From Zopfochytrium polystomum (lineage: Eukaryota > Chytridiomycota > Chytridiomycetes > Chytridiales > Chytridiaceae), in assembly GCA_025765615.1 (NCBI GenBank), contig JAIVFJ010000227.1, positions 34,463 through 98,462 of the forward strand: a stretch of DNA of 64,000 nucleotides, in the 5' to 3' direction. The position numbers and the translations under genes are program-made. Positions 53,901-64,000 of the stretch are shown in pieces; within the stretch, counting starts at the first letter, position 1; every line of letters starts with the position of its first letter. Below the pieces are notes generated by a model. The model was not told where the DNA came from. It saw only the letters and a program-made list of their open reading frames with translations, and made no database searches.

Positions 53901-55122
53901 GTTACTGCCTATCAGCCACCTACAGCCGACGTATTCAATCTTCTCTCTCTCTCTCACTCGACGTAATTTGCTCGCTGGTCTGCCGAATCCCTTTGACTGA
54001 GCAACTGTTGAGTCAGTTGATTCCCATCACCCTCTTTATTTTTTCCAGTAAGCTCTCACGTGAATGGTAAAGGACAAACTGACAAGCCGGAGTAGTTGTT
54101 TTTGCCACGGAGAAGTTTGCTGCGGAGCTGTCACCCAAACTGCTTCTTTCTGTTCGACAGATATCAGAGGTGGTCGCGACAAACGATTTAGCCGTTGGAA
54201 GTCCAGTGATTGCTGGCGCGTTCCAATCCTTCGTGGTATCATTGCTGGATTTGGTCGATGAGTGTTTGTAAGCTGTAGAGCCGAATTTTCTCTCGAGGAT
54301 GCTGATAAGCTTCGTTGTCAGTGATGCTGATCCTATCGACGTGGCGAAACTCAAGAGCCCGTTGCTTGCAGCCGCGCTTGTGCTGACGACCATTCAAAAA
54401 ATGGATATAAACATCGAGATTCAAGAACGACTCGCTGTATTCTGAACGATCTCTTGAAGTCAAATATTGCCTCAGTGCGTTGATCGCTTTTATTTGCTGA
54501 AAATGCGTCTCCTAATTTTAGTCTTAATAGGCAACGCTGCTTGGATTGCAGTGCATCCGTTCCATCGCAACAATGGCTGTTAAGGCTCGGGCTTCAGCTG
54601 ATGGGACGGCAGCCCCAAGCTCCAGTATACCAGACTTCTACTGCCACAAGTTGTGGCGTTTTTGCTGCGACAGCAGAGTAACTCAAGACCTATCGAATCA
54701 GTCGTTTTGGACGAAGCGGTCAAGATTCTCGTGCTTCATTGTGTCGGCGAAAATAGTTGAGATGAAAAATTTTTGATGGCATGGATACTGAGCACCTTTT
54801 CTTGCAAGATCTCCTCGGCCCGGTTATTCAGATACTGGTCGACCTTATATCCGACCCAGAGTCGGACATGTATGCAGTATGCGCACGTGCCCTTTTTCAA
54901 CTCGCAACCCACTACAGCGCAGAGTTCAAGTCGTACATTGTTAGCCTTCCCGCTCACAAAAAGGGAAACTTGGAAGGAGCTTTCAAGATGTTGGTGCAGA
55001 CATCAGGCGGTGCTCCAAATGCGCCAGCGCCGATTTCCAACCGTGGAACGCCGAGCGGATCAACAGAAAGCCTCAATGGAGGCGCTGCGCAGCCAAAGAT
55101 TAAGCTGATGACCTTCGCGTGA
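47956..55122 (+). CDS. HEATR5: HEATR5/LAA1-like giant HEAT-repeat clathrin-adaptor accessory protein
   Basis: This is an AP-1-associated protein of trans-Golgi and endosomal traffic. A very long multi-exon gene includes large exons at 48865-50622 and around 51063-52393. Family landmarks appear in order: KKEQIVFQWLSSVERDL, TSLRDVRVGVIESFGF, QMRVGWTLLGSLVTLGPNFV, HPLVHEWALHALWLTIESSG, PSRWLDLCKNILAKG, DFLVLRVSDLIRMAFNSAT, PDFEGHSLLEQFQ and a C-terminal KIKLMTF. At least four single-base frame breaks occur, near 48236, 51942-51946, 52571-52573 and 52658-52659. All lie in homopolymers and all are removed by changing one base with perfect recovery of family spacing. The last third (53500-54780) is harder to resolve. 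Confidence 0.88.
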
Positions 55123-55191
55123 AAAGTTTTGGTAGTTCTGAGCGGTGGAGGAAAGTGGCAAAACAAACCAAGAAGAAAAGCAACAGACAAA

Positions 55192-56563
55192 ATGACTACT
55201 GCGCGCCGGTTCTTGGCGTCGGCTGTCATGGCCACACTCGTCACGCTTCTGCTCGCATTAGCTGTCGCGACGGCTCGCGTTTCGGCCTACTCCATCGAGT
55301 ACAGGATCGAAAAGTTGGAAAAGGATGCAGCCCCAGGACGGCCGATCGCCCTCGACTCGAAGAGGTTCTTCATGTACACCGAGGAGCCGCGAAACTACTC
55401 CATCTTCGTTGTTCTCACGGCTTTAGGACCACAGCACAGTTGCAACCCCTGCAAGTACGACATCATCCTTTTTCACACCATCGATCATCGAATCGCAGCG
55501 ATTGCACACAGCGTCGCCTCAAAACTCAGCTAATCGGCGCTCTACAGAGAATTCGCTCCCGAGTGGGCACTTGTGTCACAGGGATGGTCGAAGAAGGGCG
55601 AGAAACGGCGCGCGTACTTCGGCGTTTTGGACTTCGCAGACGGTCAGGAGGTTTTCATGAAGGTGAGAGGCACTTCACGAACCGCTGGAATTCTGAACCG
55701 TCGATGCAGCTCAAAGTCAACTCCGCGCCGTTTGTGCTGCACTTCCCTCCGACCGAAGGGCCTCATCGCAAAGTGATTTCCGGAGACTACGAAACCTACG
55801 ACGTGAACCGAAAGTACGGCCGTATCGTTGCTTGACCTGGAAACACTGAACTCATTTACTTCGCAGCGGTTTGGCTGCCGAAGCAGTTCTGCGATGGCTG
55901 AAGAACGTCGCCCATCTTGAGGTTGAAATTCAACGCCCTATTGACTACCAAGCCTACGGTCTCTACGCGCTCTCGGCTTTTTCTTTCCTCTCTCTTGCGG
56001 GAGCAATCTACAGGAATATGCAAAACTTCTTTTCGAGCAAAAAGCTTTGGATTGCCATCTCTCTCTTCACGATTGTCCTATTTTGCGGTGGCCACATGTG
56101 GAACATGATTCGTGGCCCGCCTTTCACTGGGGTGAAGGACGGCCGTCCCGAACTCTTCGCTCCTGGTTTCCAAAACCAATTCGTCATCGAGACCGTCATT
56201 ACGGGTGCTCTCTGTAAGTAAATTTTTTTCATCTTCGAGACTTACTTATTTAACGCTCTGCTACCATCAGACGCGACTTGCTCCGCTCTCTTTGTCGGGA
56301 TAGCCATCCACGGACCGAAAATACAAGACCAATCGGCTCAGCGCATGATGATTTACGCGTACGTTGGAGCTTTCTTATTCGCGTACTCGGTGTTGCTTCG
56401 TGTCTTTAAGTTCAAGGTAAGGCCTTTGGGTGCATGACGAAGCGCTTCTGTTTACCCAGGGCTAACAATCGCAACTGTCTCAATTGCCGCCTTTCTATTT
56501 CCCGTTGCAATCCCTGTTTCTTTCTTGTAGAACGGGGGATACCCGTTCACGTTGTTCTTGTAA
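55192..56563 (+). CDS. OST3: Oligosaccharyltransferase subunit OST3/OST6 (TUSC3/MAGT1)
   Basis: This is an ER N-glycosylation accessory subunit with oxidoreductase activity. Exons 55192-55454, 55548-55662, 55710-55813, 55867-56213, 56271-56416 and 56531-56563 join in phase to 335 residues. An N-terminal signal peptide (VMATLVTLLLALAVATARVS) is followed by a thioredoxin-like domain with the CxxC active site CNPCKEFAPEW. Four membrane helices come after it, with HMWNMIRGPPF in the conserved loop. The gene begins 69 nt after the HEATR5 stop. Length and topology are normal for the family. Confidence 0.93.
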
Positions 56564-56660
56564 CGAGCTTTTGGCGCTGCAATCAATACAGTTAGTGGAG
56601 ACACGCACGTGACTGTCCCTTGTCAAAATCGGCTTTCTTTCTTTCTTTTTGACGTCGAAC

Positions 56661-59262
56661 ATGGGGAAGCAGCTGAAGAGGCTACGGCGTCAGAAACCGC
56701 AACCCTCGACTGCAGCGAAGCCAGCAGTAGAGGACTTTGATGGAACAGACTGGAGGAAAGGCGCATCAGTGAAGGCAGTCAATACGTGGGCCGATGTGGA
56801 GAAGAACACGGAGGACATTTGTGAGGATTCAGTTCGTTTGACTGTCCGTGGCATCTTTGGCTGAATGCAAATTCTCAGTTCAGGACGAGCGAGAGGAAGT
56901 TGCCCTTGAGTATGACGATGATGATGAAGATGAAAACGATCGACCAGAGGACCTTGAAGTTTTTAAGTTGAGGGGAGTGGATTCCGAGGACGACACAGAC
57001 GGTGGCGAGTACGGTGCTGAGTATGGCGGAGAATACGACGAGGACTTCGACGATGGGGAAGCGGACCGAATCGACGAAGAGGCCGTGGAAAAGCTCCGAC
57101 GAAAGCTCAATCCTTCTGGGCAATTAAGTGATGACGATGAGGACACTGCTCGCTCCAAAATGGTTGTTGACGGTAGGCTTCACAACCACATACTCTTGTT
57201 CTCCGTTTTGCCTTATACTTACGATAACCATACAGAGGACGATGACGACTCGGCATGGGGAAAGAAACGCAGAGCTTTCTACCTTCAGGAGCCCGAGGCT
57301 GCCGACGAAGAAGCGCTCAAGGATGAAGAACGAGAAGCACTCCGTCTGCAGAAGAAGCGCCTCGAAAAGCTGAGCGAGGAGGACTTTTTCGAAACGACTC
57401 GTATACCCGACTCGTTCGCTAACCGTCTTGCGACGGCAGACAAAGCAGGAGTGGATGGGGCAACTACTGCCTTTTCTGGATTAGCAGCGGCAGACGAGAC
57501 TTTGTCAGCTTTCGCCACCGACTCTGCCGAGCAGCTGGATATTACAGCGAGACGAGAAGCCATGGAGAAAATGGGCCCAGCGGCGCTCAAAGCTATGGTC
57601 GATGCCAGAGCCTCCGACGTGGTTAAGATGCTGAACGAAATGAATATGCGATGGAACGAGATCGAAACTGTACTGGGGCCGACGTTGAAGTGGATGCGCG
57701 AGAATGCAAGTGACAAGAGACCTGCGTACAAGTATTTGCAGCTTCGATACCGTGAGTTAACTTCCGAAGTTTGTGCGCATCTAACTTCCACTGCGGTTAG
57801 GTCTACTCACCACGTACGTCACAAATATATCCTTCTACCTTGCTCTTCGAGCGAACCCACCGAACGGCAGAGATGTTCGGTATCATCCCGTCCTTTCCGT
57901 GATAGAACGGCTGGCCAAAGTTATTTCCACGCTCGAAACAACAGTTGAGGGCCGTGAACCCGAACCGGAGGAAAAAACCAGCAAGAAACGGAAGAAAAAG
58001 GGAGATCAGAAGAACGCACGGAAAGGCTTTGTGAATTTGCTTGACCAAATTGCCGATGTCGTGGAGGAGGCTGCAGAGGAGGCGGAGGAGATCGGCGAGG
58101 ATGACGGTGACGACCAGACGCTGGTTGGAACAATCGGTGAAGCCGAAGATGTGGAGCTGTCCGCCGCTGAATCCAGGGACGACGCAGAGCTGCCTCCTGA
58201 GGAAGGCTCCTCCATGTCCCTTAAGAAAGAGAAAAAGGCTGCTAAGACAGCTGCTAAGACCGCGAAGAAGGCTGCAGCAAGGGAAAGCGCAGGCAGAGCC
58301 CTTTCAGAACTCGATGAGATTGTGATTCCCGACCTTCCCGATGTAATGAGCATTGAGGCGAAAGTAACTAATCGGCGAATGTCCAACATACTTGATGATT
58401 TTGGTGAGGTCGATGAGAACGAAGCAGATATGGAGGACAAGCGCAGGGGACGGAAAAATCTGAAATTCCATGTTACTCGGTTGGATCAGGTCAGTTATAC
58501 GGTTGATAAACCTCTTGATTAACTAACTTCCTTCAGGTTATTGCCAAACGGGCGAGAAAGAACGACTCAATCCACGGCGACACGGACATTCCTCTCCGCG
58601 ACAGTCAGGGCAAGTTGATTGAGTCTCAATCCTCGGGGATCCCTGATAGAACTGATCTACCGGACACATCCGCACTGGATGACATTGATCCCGAGGAAGA
58701 GCTTGGGTTTAACGTCGATTTTGAAGAGGAGCCTTATAATGAAGCCGAAGAGCCGACAGTGGTTCCAACGAAGCGCGAAGCAGTGAAGAAAATCGCCAAA
58801 AACGACCCTGCCCTCAAGTATTACGACAGCTTGGTTGCAGCAGAAAAAACGGAAAAGAAGCTTCGCACAGCTGCTCTGAAAGAAGCCAAAGAAGCGCGGA
58901 AAAGGGAGCGCAAGGAAACGATGAGCATAGAGACTATGGAATCGTTAGTTTTCACTTGCTATGTGCTGAACCTTACCATTCTTAACTGTCGTTCATTTGC
59001 CAGGGAATACGAAGAAAACGATCTGAGCGGTGGAGAAAAACGTGGGGCAACATGGGACATCCTTGCGAACAAGGGCTTGACGCCACGCCGCAAGAAGATC
59101 GATCGCAACCCAAGAGTAAAGAAGCGACTCAAGTACGAGAAGGCAAAGATAAAGCTGCGGTCGATAAAGGCAATTCCTGTCGACAAAGCCAAGGCTGGCG
59201 CATACCGCGGCGAGATGACTGGTATTCGTCGGGATCTCTCAAAGAGCGTTCGCTTTGCGTAA
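56661..59262 (+). CDS. UTP3: SAS10/UTP3-like small-subunit processome protein
   Basis: This is a nucleolar protein of 18S rRNA maturation. The start MGKQLKRLRRQK and the C-terminal Sas10 domain (GGEKRGATWDILANKGLTPR, RNPRVKKRLKYEKAK, then MTGIRRDLSKSVRF) are diagnostic. In between are long acidic stretches, a Sas10/Utp3 middle region (LGPTLKWMRENASDKRPAYK, LLTTYVTNISFYLALRAN) and Lys/Arg-rich blocks. At least five introns are visible, including near 57172-57236, 57753-57800 and 58489-58536. Confidence 0.92.
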
Positions 59263-59466
59263 ACCTGTTCTGTTTTATTGCTTTGAGAGGGTTCAAATGT
59301 TTTGGTAGAGTTGGGGTACGTGAATCATACTGGTGGAGACGGTGGGGACAAAGAGGAGAATTTAGGAGAAGCTTGCAGAGTTACCTCGAAAAAGGAAAGC
59401 GCCACAACAGGCGCACATTTTCGGTCGCCCCGCGAAAATTGAAACTCCGACCGAATCATCAGGGCA
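59263..59466. other. Short intergenic region between SAS10 and TTC12
   Basis: About 200 nt separate the SAS10 stop from the TTC12 start. No other gene is seen. Confidence 0.6.
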
Positions 59467-62400
59467 ATGAATCTGGACCACATAACAGCCGAGCTTGATG
59501 AGTTTGAGAGCTTCGTCGAGGAGTACAGTAAGCTCGCCTTCTTTCCATTCCTTTCTGCGCAATCATAATGCCAATCAACGGGAACAGCCTCCAAGATGAA
59601 TGACATTCTGAAGGGGAATGCCGTGGATATTGCGGGTGCACCCGTGCAAGCCGATCCAAAGCCGTTCGTTGCAGTGTCTGCTGAACGAGCGACGAGCCGC
59701 CTGGATGACGAGAGCCCGATCAGCGTTTCCGATTCCAGCGACCAAAAAGTCGCTGCTTTGGAACGAACCGCTCTAGGTCCTTCGCTGCGATCGCCGCCGC
59801 CGGGAGGGAAACCGCAACCAAAAAAGGCCCCATCGATTCCCCGCTCTGTGCAGAAGCCCGGTATCATCGACTATTCCCACTTTGAGTCGATCTCGCTCGA
59901 CGACGGCGACGACGGCGACAAACGCGACGGCGCGGACGCGATCGCCGTTCGGCGGGACGCGCCGACGGCAGAGCCTGTCGCCGAGCCCGGCACGAAAGGG
60001 CAGCCCCCGCCACCAGCGCCGGCGGGCCGACGCGAGGCGGCGGCGGCGGCGGCAGCGGCGAAGCGCGAGGCGGCGCTGCGCGAGTACGCCGCGCGGCTGC
60101 GGGAGGCCGGCAACGCGCAGTTCCGGGCGGGAGACTGGGCCGAGGCGGAGGCGCAGTACACGGCGGCGATCAACGCGCTGCAGCGGCCGACGTGGGAGAT
60201 GATCGACGGGCCGGCGGCGGGGGCGGGGGCGGGCGGCGGCGGGGACGGGGAGGCCCGGATGGAGGACCCGTTTGCGTTTTTGGACAGGTTGCCACGGTTG
60301 CCGCCGGAGGGTGTTCGGCCGGATGCTGCGTTGTATACGAACAGGGCGGCCGTGAGGATGCGATTGGGAGACTTTGACGGGGCGGTGACGGACTGCGATG
60401 AAGCTGTTGTAATTATGGAGGGTCAAGGTTTGGAGAGATTTATTCCACTCGCATTGTCCTTTCCTGACGGGAACGTCCCACGACCCTAACAATTAGCCTC
60501 GGAGACCTTGAAGGCCAAGTGGCGCCGAGCCCAGGCGTTTTTTCACCTCAACAGGCTGGATAATGCAGAGGCGGACATGTTCCGCGGTATTGGACCAGCT
60601 ATCGAAATCTGACAGTGCCGGTGAAAACCCAATCGTCTGGAAAAAGCGGGTTGCACTCTTGCTGAAGCGGAAAGGCTCCGAAAGACTATCAACGCGAGAC
60701 GGGAGGTGTCCAAGCAGCTGAAAGAGCTCAAAGACAGGCTCGCAGACCAGGAAAGCCTGCAGGAAGATGTCGCCGCCATCCAGGCCATGGTCTCTATGCT
60801 GCTTAACCAGATTGCGACACACGGTTCAGCGTCAATCGAAGCAGAAACAGCCTCCTCAGCCCTTTTGAATCTTTTCACTCGCCCCGAAACCGCGGCAGCT
60901 TCGCTTGAAGCTCTGGCAGTGTCATCTCTTCTCAAATCTCTGCACAAGGTCACTTCCAGCGAAGAAACCACCCAGCTCGTTCTTCCCGTTCTGGCAACGG
61001 CAGCAAGAAACGCGACGGCTAGACTTGGCGCGACCGAAAATATGCATCCCGCCTTGTGGGTGCTCATGGAAACTGCCCCCACTGTGATGAAAGTAGGAGC
61101 CCTGGCAGGCGTCCCGGCAACATCGACGTATTGTCGCCGAAGCCACGCTGGAGTTTACGGCCGCACTTGGCAGAATGCTCCTCCGTTTCAGCGTGCGGGC
61201 TTGATGCTCGACGGGGCAGTCGGCCGAGGCGTGGGATCCTACGGTCATGGGCTATTGCAAAATCAAGCGCCTCGAATTTGCTGCAATGGGGTATGGAGGA
61301 GATGACGAAGCCGACATCAGACGACGAACAACGCACTAGCGTGGCTTTGCTCAGGCTTTTGCGAGCCTTTGTGAACCATGAGCCGCACGGCCTTCCGTTC
61401 CTGCTTTCTACAGCGAAGATATCGCTCGATGCTTTGTTTGGTCTGACGTGCAGCCAGCTCTCGCCAAATGCCAAGAACGATGGTGGAAACAATGGAGCAG
61501 GCGGGCTTGAACATGTGGACGCCGCGTGCCAGCTGCTTTTCCGTCTTCTTCGAGCCGTGCATACATCAAAGGCGCCGTCCGTCTCCAGAACTTTTCCCAG
61601 TTTGGCTGCGGTCCCTCGTGTCTGCTCTAACCCTCGCCACGCAATCCACCAATACCACCGCGACGGCGAATCTTCTGTCAACCCTCCACAACCTGCTTAC
61701 CGTTTACACTGGCCCAGTCGATGCCGATAACGTCATTTCTCTCGGCGCAATTCATGTGCTCATCGACTGCTGCAAAGACACGACACGCGAGCTCCCGGCG
61801 ATCGCAAAAACGACCCAACACCAAACGCCGTCCCTCGCGCTGACCGCCCTTGCAAAACTGCTCTCCCGCGCCACTACCGGCGGAGGCGAGGCAGCGCAAA
61901 GACTGGCCAAACACTTTTCGACGCACCGCCTGCCCTGCGGCTAGTCGAGCGGCTCGCCGGCGCGGCAGAGGACGCTGGCACGGGCAGCGCGAGCTCTGAC
62001 ACGGCCGCGGTCGCGCAGATCGTTGCGGGGTGGCTGGTCGCGGGCGGCGCGGAAGCAGTGGAGGAGTGGGAGGCGGAGGGTGGAGTGCGCGCTCTGGCTG
62101 GTGTGTCGTGCAGAGGATGTCGCACGGGTCGCTGGAGTCGGTGCTGCGGCAGTCGAGGAGAATCTCTGGGGTGTCGTCGGGAACGTTGCGCTGGCGTGCG
62201 GCGAGTGCGGTCGTAAAGGTGAGAATTTCACAGTTTTTCGTGCGTGGAGGAGGCGCTCGGAACTGACTCGGCGTTTTCCTCTCAGAGTCGCTCTGCGAAG
62301 CAATGTTTGGGCTTGGAGCCCTCGAGTCTTTCGTTCAACTCCTACGCGTGGCAGAAGGCCAGGCATGCCGGAAGAATATCGCCATCGTGTGCGCGAGGAT

Positions 62401-62596
62401 AAGTCAGTATGGTAAGGAAGACGAAGCTTCATTTTTCTCCATAGTGCAACATTCGCCCATTGAAGACCGCAATCCCATGAATAACGCCAGGGCCGGCGCG
62501 TCAGAGGCTGCGAGAGACGCAAGCAATCGAGCTCTTGTACAACATGGGGTCAAAGCTATCATGAAGCAAAAATTGTGGAAAGTTGAAACTGGATGA
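59467..62596 (+). CDS. TTC12: TTC12-like TPR/armadillo protein (dynein-arm assembly)
   Basis: This is a cytoplasmic factor for axonemal dynein pre-assembly in animals. The N-terminus (ITAELDEFESFVEEY, then SKMNDILKGN) leads to TPR units (LREAGNAQFRAGDWAEAEAQ, ALYTNRAAVRMRLGDFDGAV, WRRAQAFFHLNRLDNAEAD). A charged coiled coil (SKQLKELKDRLADQE) and armadillo-like repeats (SALLNLFTRPETAAASLEAL, LGALESFVQLLRVAEGQACR) follow, ending near KAIMKQKLWKVE. Long Ala/Gly/Pro-rich linkers surround the TPRs. At least one frame change between 60600 and 60700 is unexplained. The C-terminal exon joins are approximate. Confidence 0.77.
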
Positions 62597-62754
62597 GGAT
62601 GTGGCGCTGTGTATTTGTTTGTGAAGCACATCACGAAAACGAAAGTCTTTAACATAAAGTGCACGGCGAAAAACACAAAGTCATTGTATTAAAAGGTAGA
62701 ACATAGGAGGGTTGAAAACAGCGAGCTGCAAGAGGAAGATCATCTTGAGTGCGA

Positions 62755-63985
62755 TCAAAGTTTTGACCCCTTGTCATCACCGTACCGAAGGAACCCGTCC
62801 ACCGCACCCGCAACCCAACCCTCGTCACCTTCGAACAAAAGATGGCCACCATCCGTGGACTTGAGCAACGTCGAGCCAGGAATGAGCGAGTACAGCTCGT
62901 CAGCGTAACGTCGGGGATGACCTCGTCTTTGGTCCCGTGAAGAATGAGGGTCGGGATCCCAGTAATCCGAGAGAGAGACGCTGTGAGGTCAAACTGGGAC
63001 TTCGAAGTAGCGTACATTTGGGCCACTGTCAAAAAAAGTTAGGGGACGAAGGGAAAACTGCCAGGGGAATCAGCGCAAACAAGGAAAAACGCAACTGATG
63101 ATGCGGAGCGGCCTTGGAATGGTTAGTGAGTTGTCGACCACCTCCTTGAAGCGTTGCGGGTATTTTTCGCGAAACCCGGGGATAAGTTGAACTCCAAAAG
63201 TTTGGCCCTGCATTATTTTTTTTTTTTTTTGTTTTACCGTGCGGGTTAGCCGATGAAGCCAGGGATGGGGCCATACGTGAATTCTTCCTTGGACTTTTTT
63301 GCCGTGCTCTGTTCCTTGTACAGTCGGGCAAGGCCCGAGTCGGGAGATCTTTTAGATGAGGAAGGAAGGGTTAGAGTCAACAAGTCGCTACATCATGCTA
63401 TGCAGCGTGAAGCATTTATGCGACTCAAGCATCATCGGCATTCTTAAATAGTAGAGACCTTCCTGCGGTGGCCATGAGCACAAGGCGACGGATGCGGACC
63501 GGGGCGGGTGGCACCAACGATCCCGTGACCAGCCCCGTGGCCAAGGTCGACGAAATGAAACCGCCCATCGACAGGCCGAGCAGGTCAAAGACGACGGGCG
63601 CGGCAGACGGGCTCTTTGCGGGCAGCACGGTCTTGACGACGTGCACGGCCAACTCGGCCACGTCGAGGGCCATACGGCGCAGCGAGATGGACGTCGGGTC
63701 GTCGGCGGGGCCGAGCGAGGAGCGGCCGATGCCGCGGTTGTCGAGCACGATGACGGGGCGCGTGCGGGCGAGGTAGGCGGGCAGGTGCGGGCCCCAGTCG
63801 TCCGAGACGCCGCTGAGGCCCTGGACCATGACGAGAGGCACGACGGCGGCTGTCGCCCTGTCCGCGCCAAAGACGCGGTACGACAGGACGGCGCCGTCGG
63901 AAGCCACGAACGATGGTCTGCTGCTCTGCGCCATTTTTGGGATTTGGTGCAGTTCTTTCGGCCGGCCCGACTCTTTGCCCAACAT
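62755..63985 (-). CDS. Alpha/beta hydrolase
   Basis: This is a serine hydrolase of the alpha/beta fold with oxyanion loop region VMVQGLSGVSDDW, RPVIVLDNRGIGRSS and nucleophile elbow GLSMGGF. The acid strand TLILHGTKDEVIP and the catalytic His in GGHLLFEGDEGW follow. Start is at 63985 or at the ATG at 63934. A poly-T stretch near 63220 precedes an internal acceptor. A missing C in the C4 run at 62913-62916 (coding strand) breaks the frame between the Asp and His strands; restoring it gives EVIPRRYADELYSLIPGST. The substrate cannot be predicted. Confidence 0.82.
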
Positions 63986-64000
63986 TTTTAGTCAGCTCTT

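Overview
This is eukaryotic nuclear DNA. Genes carry many short GT-AG introns (mostly about 45-80 nt) and sit tightly packed on both strands. Conserved genes include YME1, TMA7, BRAT1, VPS55, NDUFB11/ESSS, RPL43, cytochrome b5, DCTN5, USP39/SAD1, HEATR5/LAA1, OST3/6, SAS10/UTP3 and TTC12, plus a CSTPP1 (C11orf49) homologue. TTC12 (dynein-arm assembly) and CSTPP1 (tubulin polyglutamylation) imply a flagellated cell. Fungal-type Tnp2 and chromodomain LTR elements point to a zoosporic, chytrid-like fungus. That assignment is an inference.

Layout. 0.4-10.6 kb: a TULIP/BPI-like membrane protein, the i-AAA protease YME1, TMA7, an unrecognised Cys-rich protein and a BRAT1 homologue. 10.8-19.7 kb: a perfect 43-nt palindrome, then two adjacent minus-strand genes for about 700-residue His/Gln/Pro-rich proteins that are diverged paralogues, in a microsatellite-rich setting. 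20.2-25.7 kb: a decaying cluster of F-box, ankyrin and LRR genes with stops and frameshifts. 27.1-30.6 kb: VPS55, the complex I ESSS subunit and an unrecognised 253-residue protein.

32.0-38.0 kb is the highlight: a tandem chromodomain (Ty3/gypsy) LTR element arranged LTR-body-LTR-body-LTR, bounded by a 5-bp target duplication. Both bodies are apparently identical and keep Gag, protease, the start of the integrase zinc region and a chromodomain, but lack reverse transcriptase, RNase H and the integrase core. Each LTR carries a dense array of perfect heat-shock elements next to a TATA box. An 11-nt stretch at the predicted RNA 5' end is exactly complementary to the primer-binding position, as in Tf1-type self-priming. 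The element sits inside a Tnp2 (CACTA-type) transposase relic.

38.9-64 kb: ordinary dense gene space with a TLC-domain protein, CSTPP1, RPL43, cytochrome b5, DCTN5, USP39, HEATR5, OST3, SAS10, TTC12 and an alpha/beta hydrolase. Several conserved genes show single-base frameshifts, mostly in homopolymers. Homology alignments are restored by changing one base, so I read these as likely consensus errors rather than pseudogenes.
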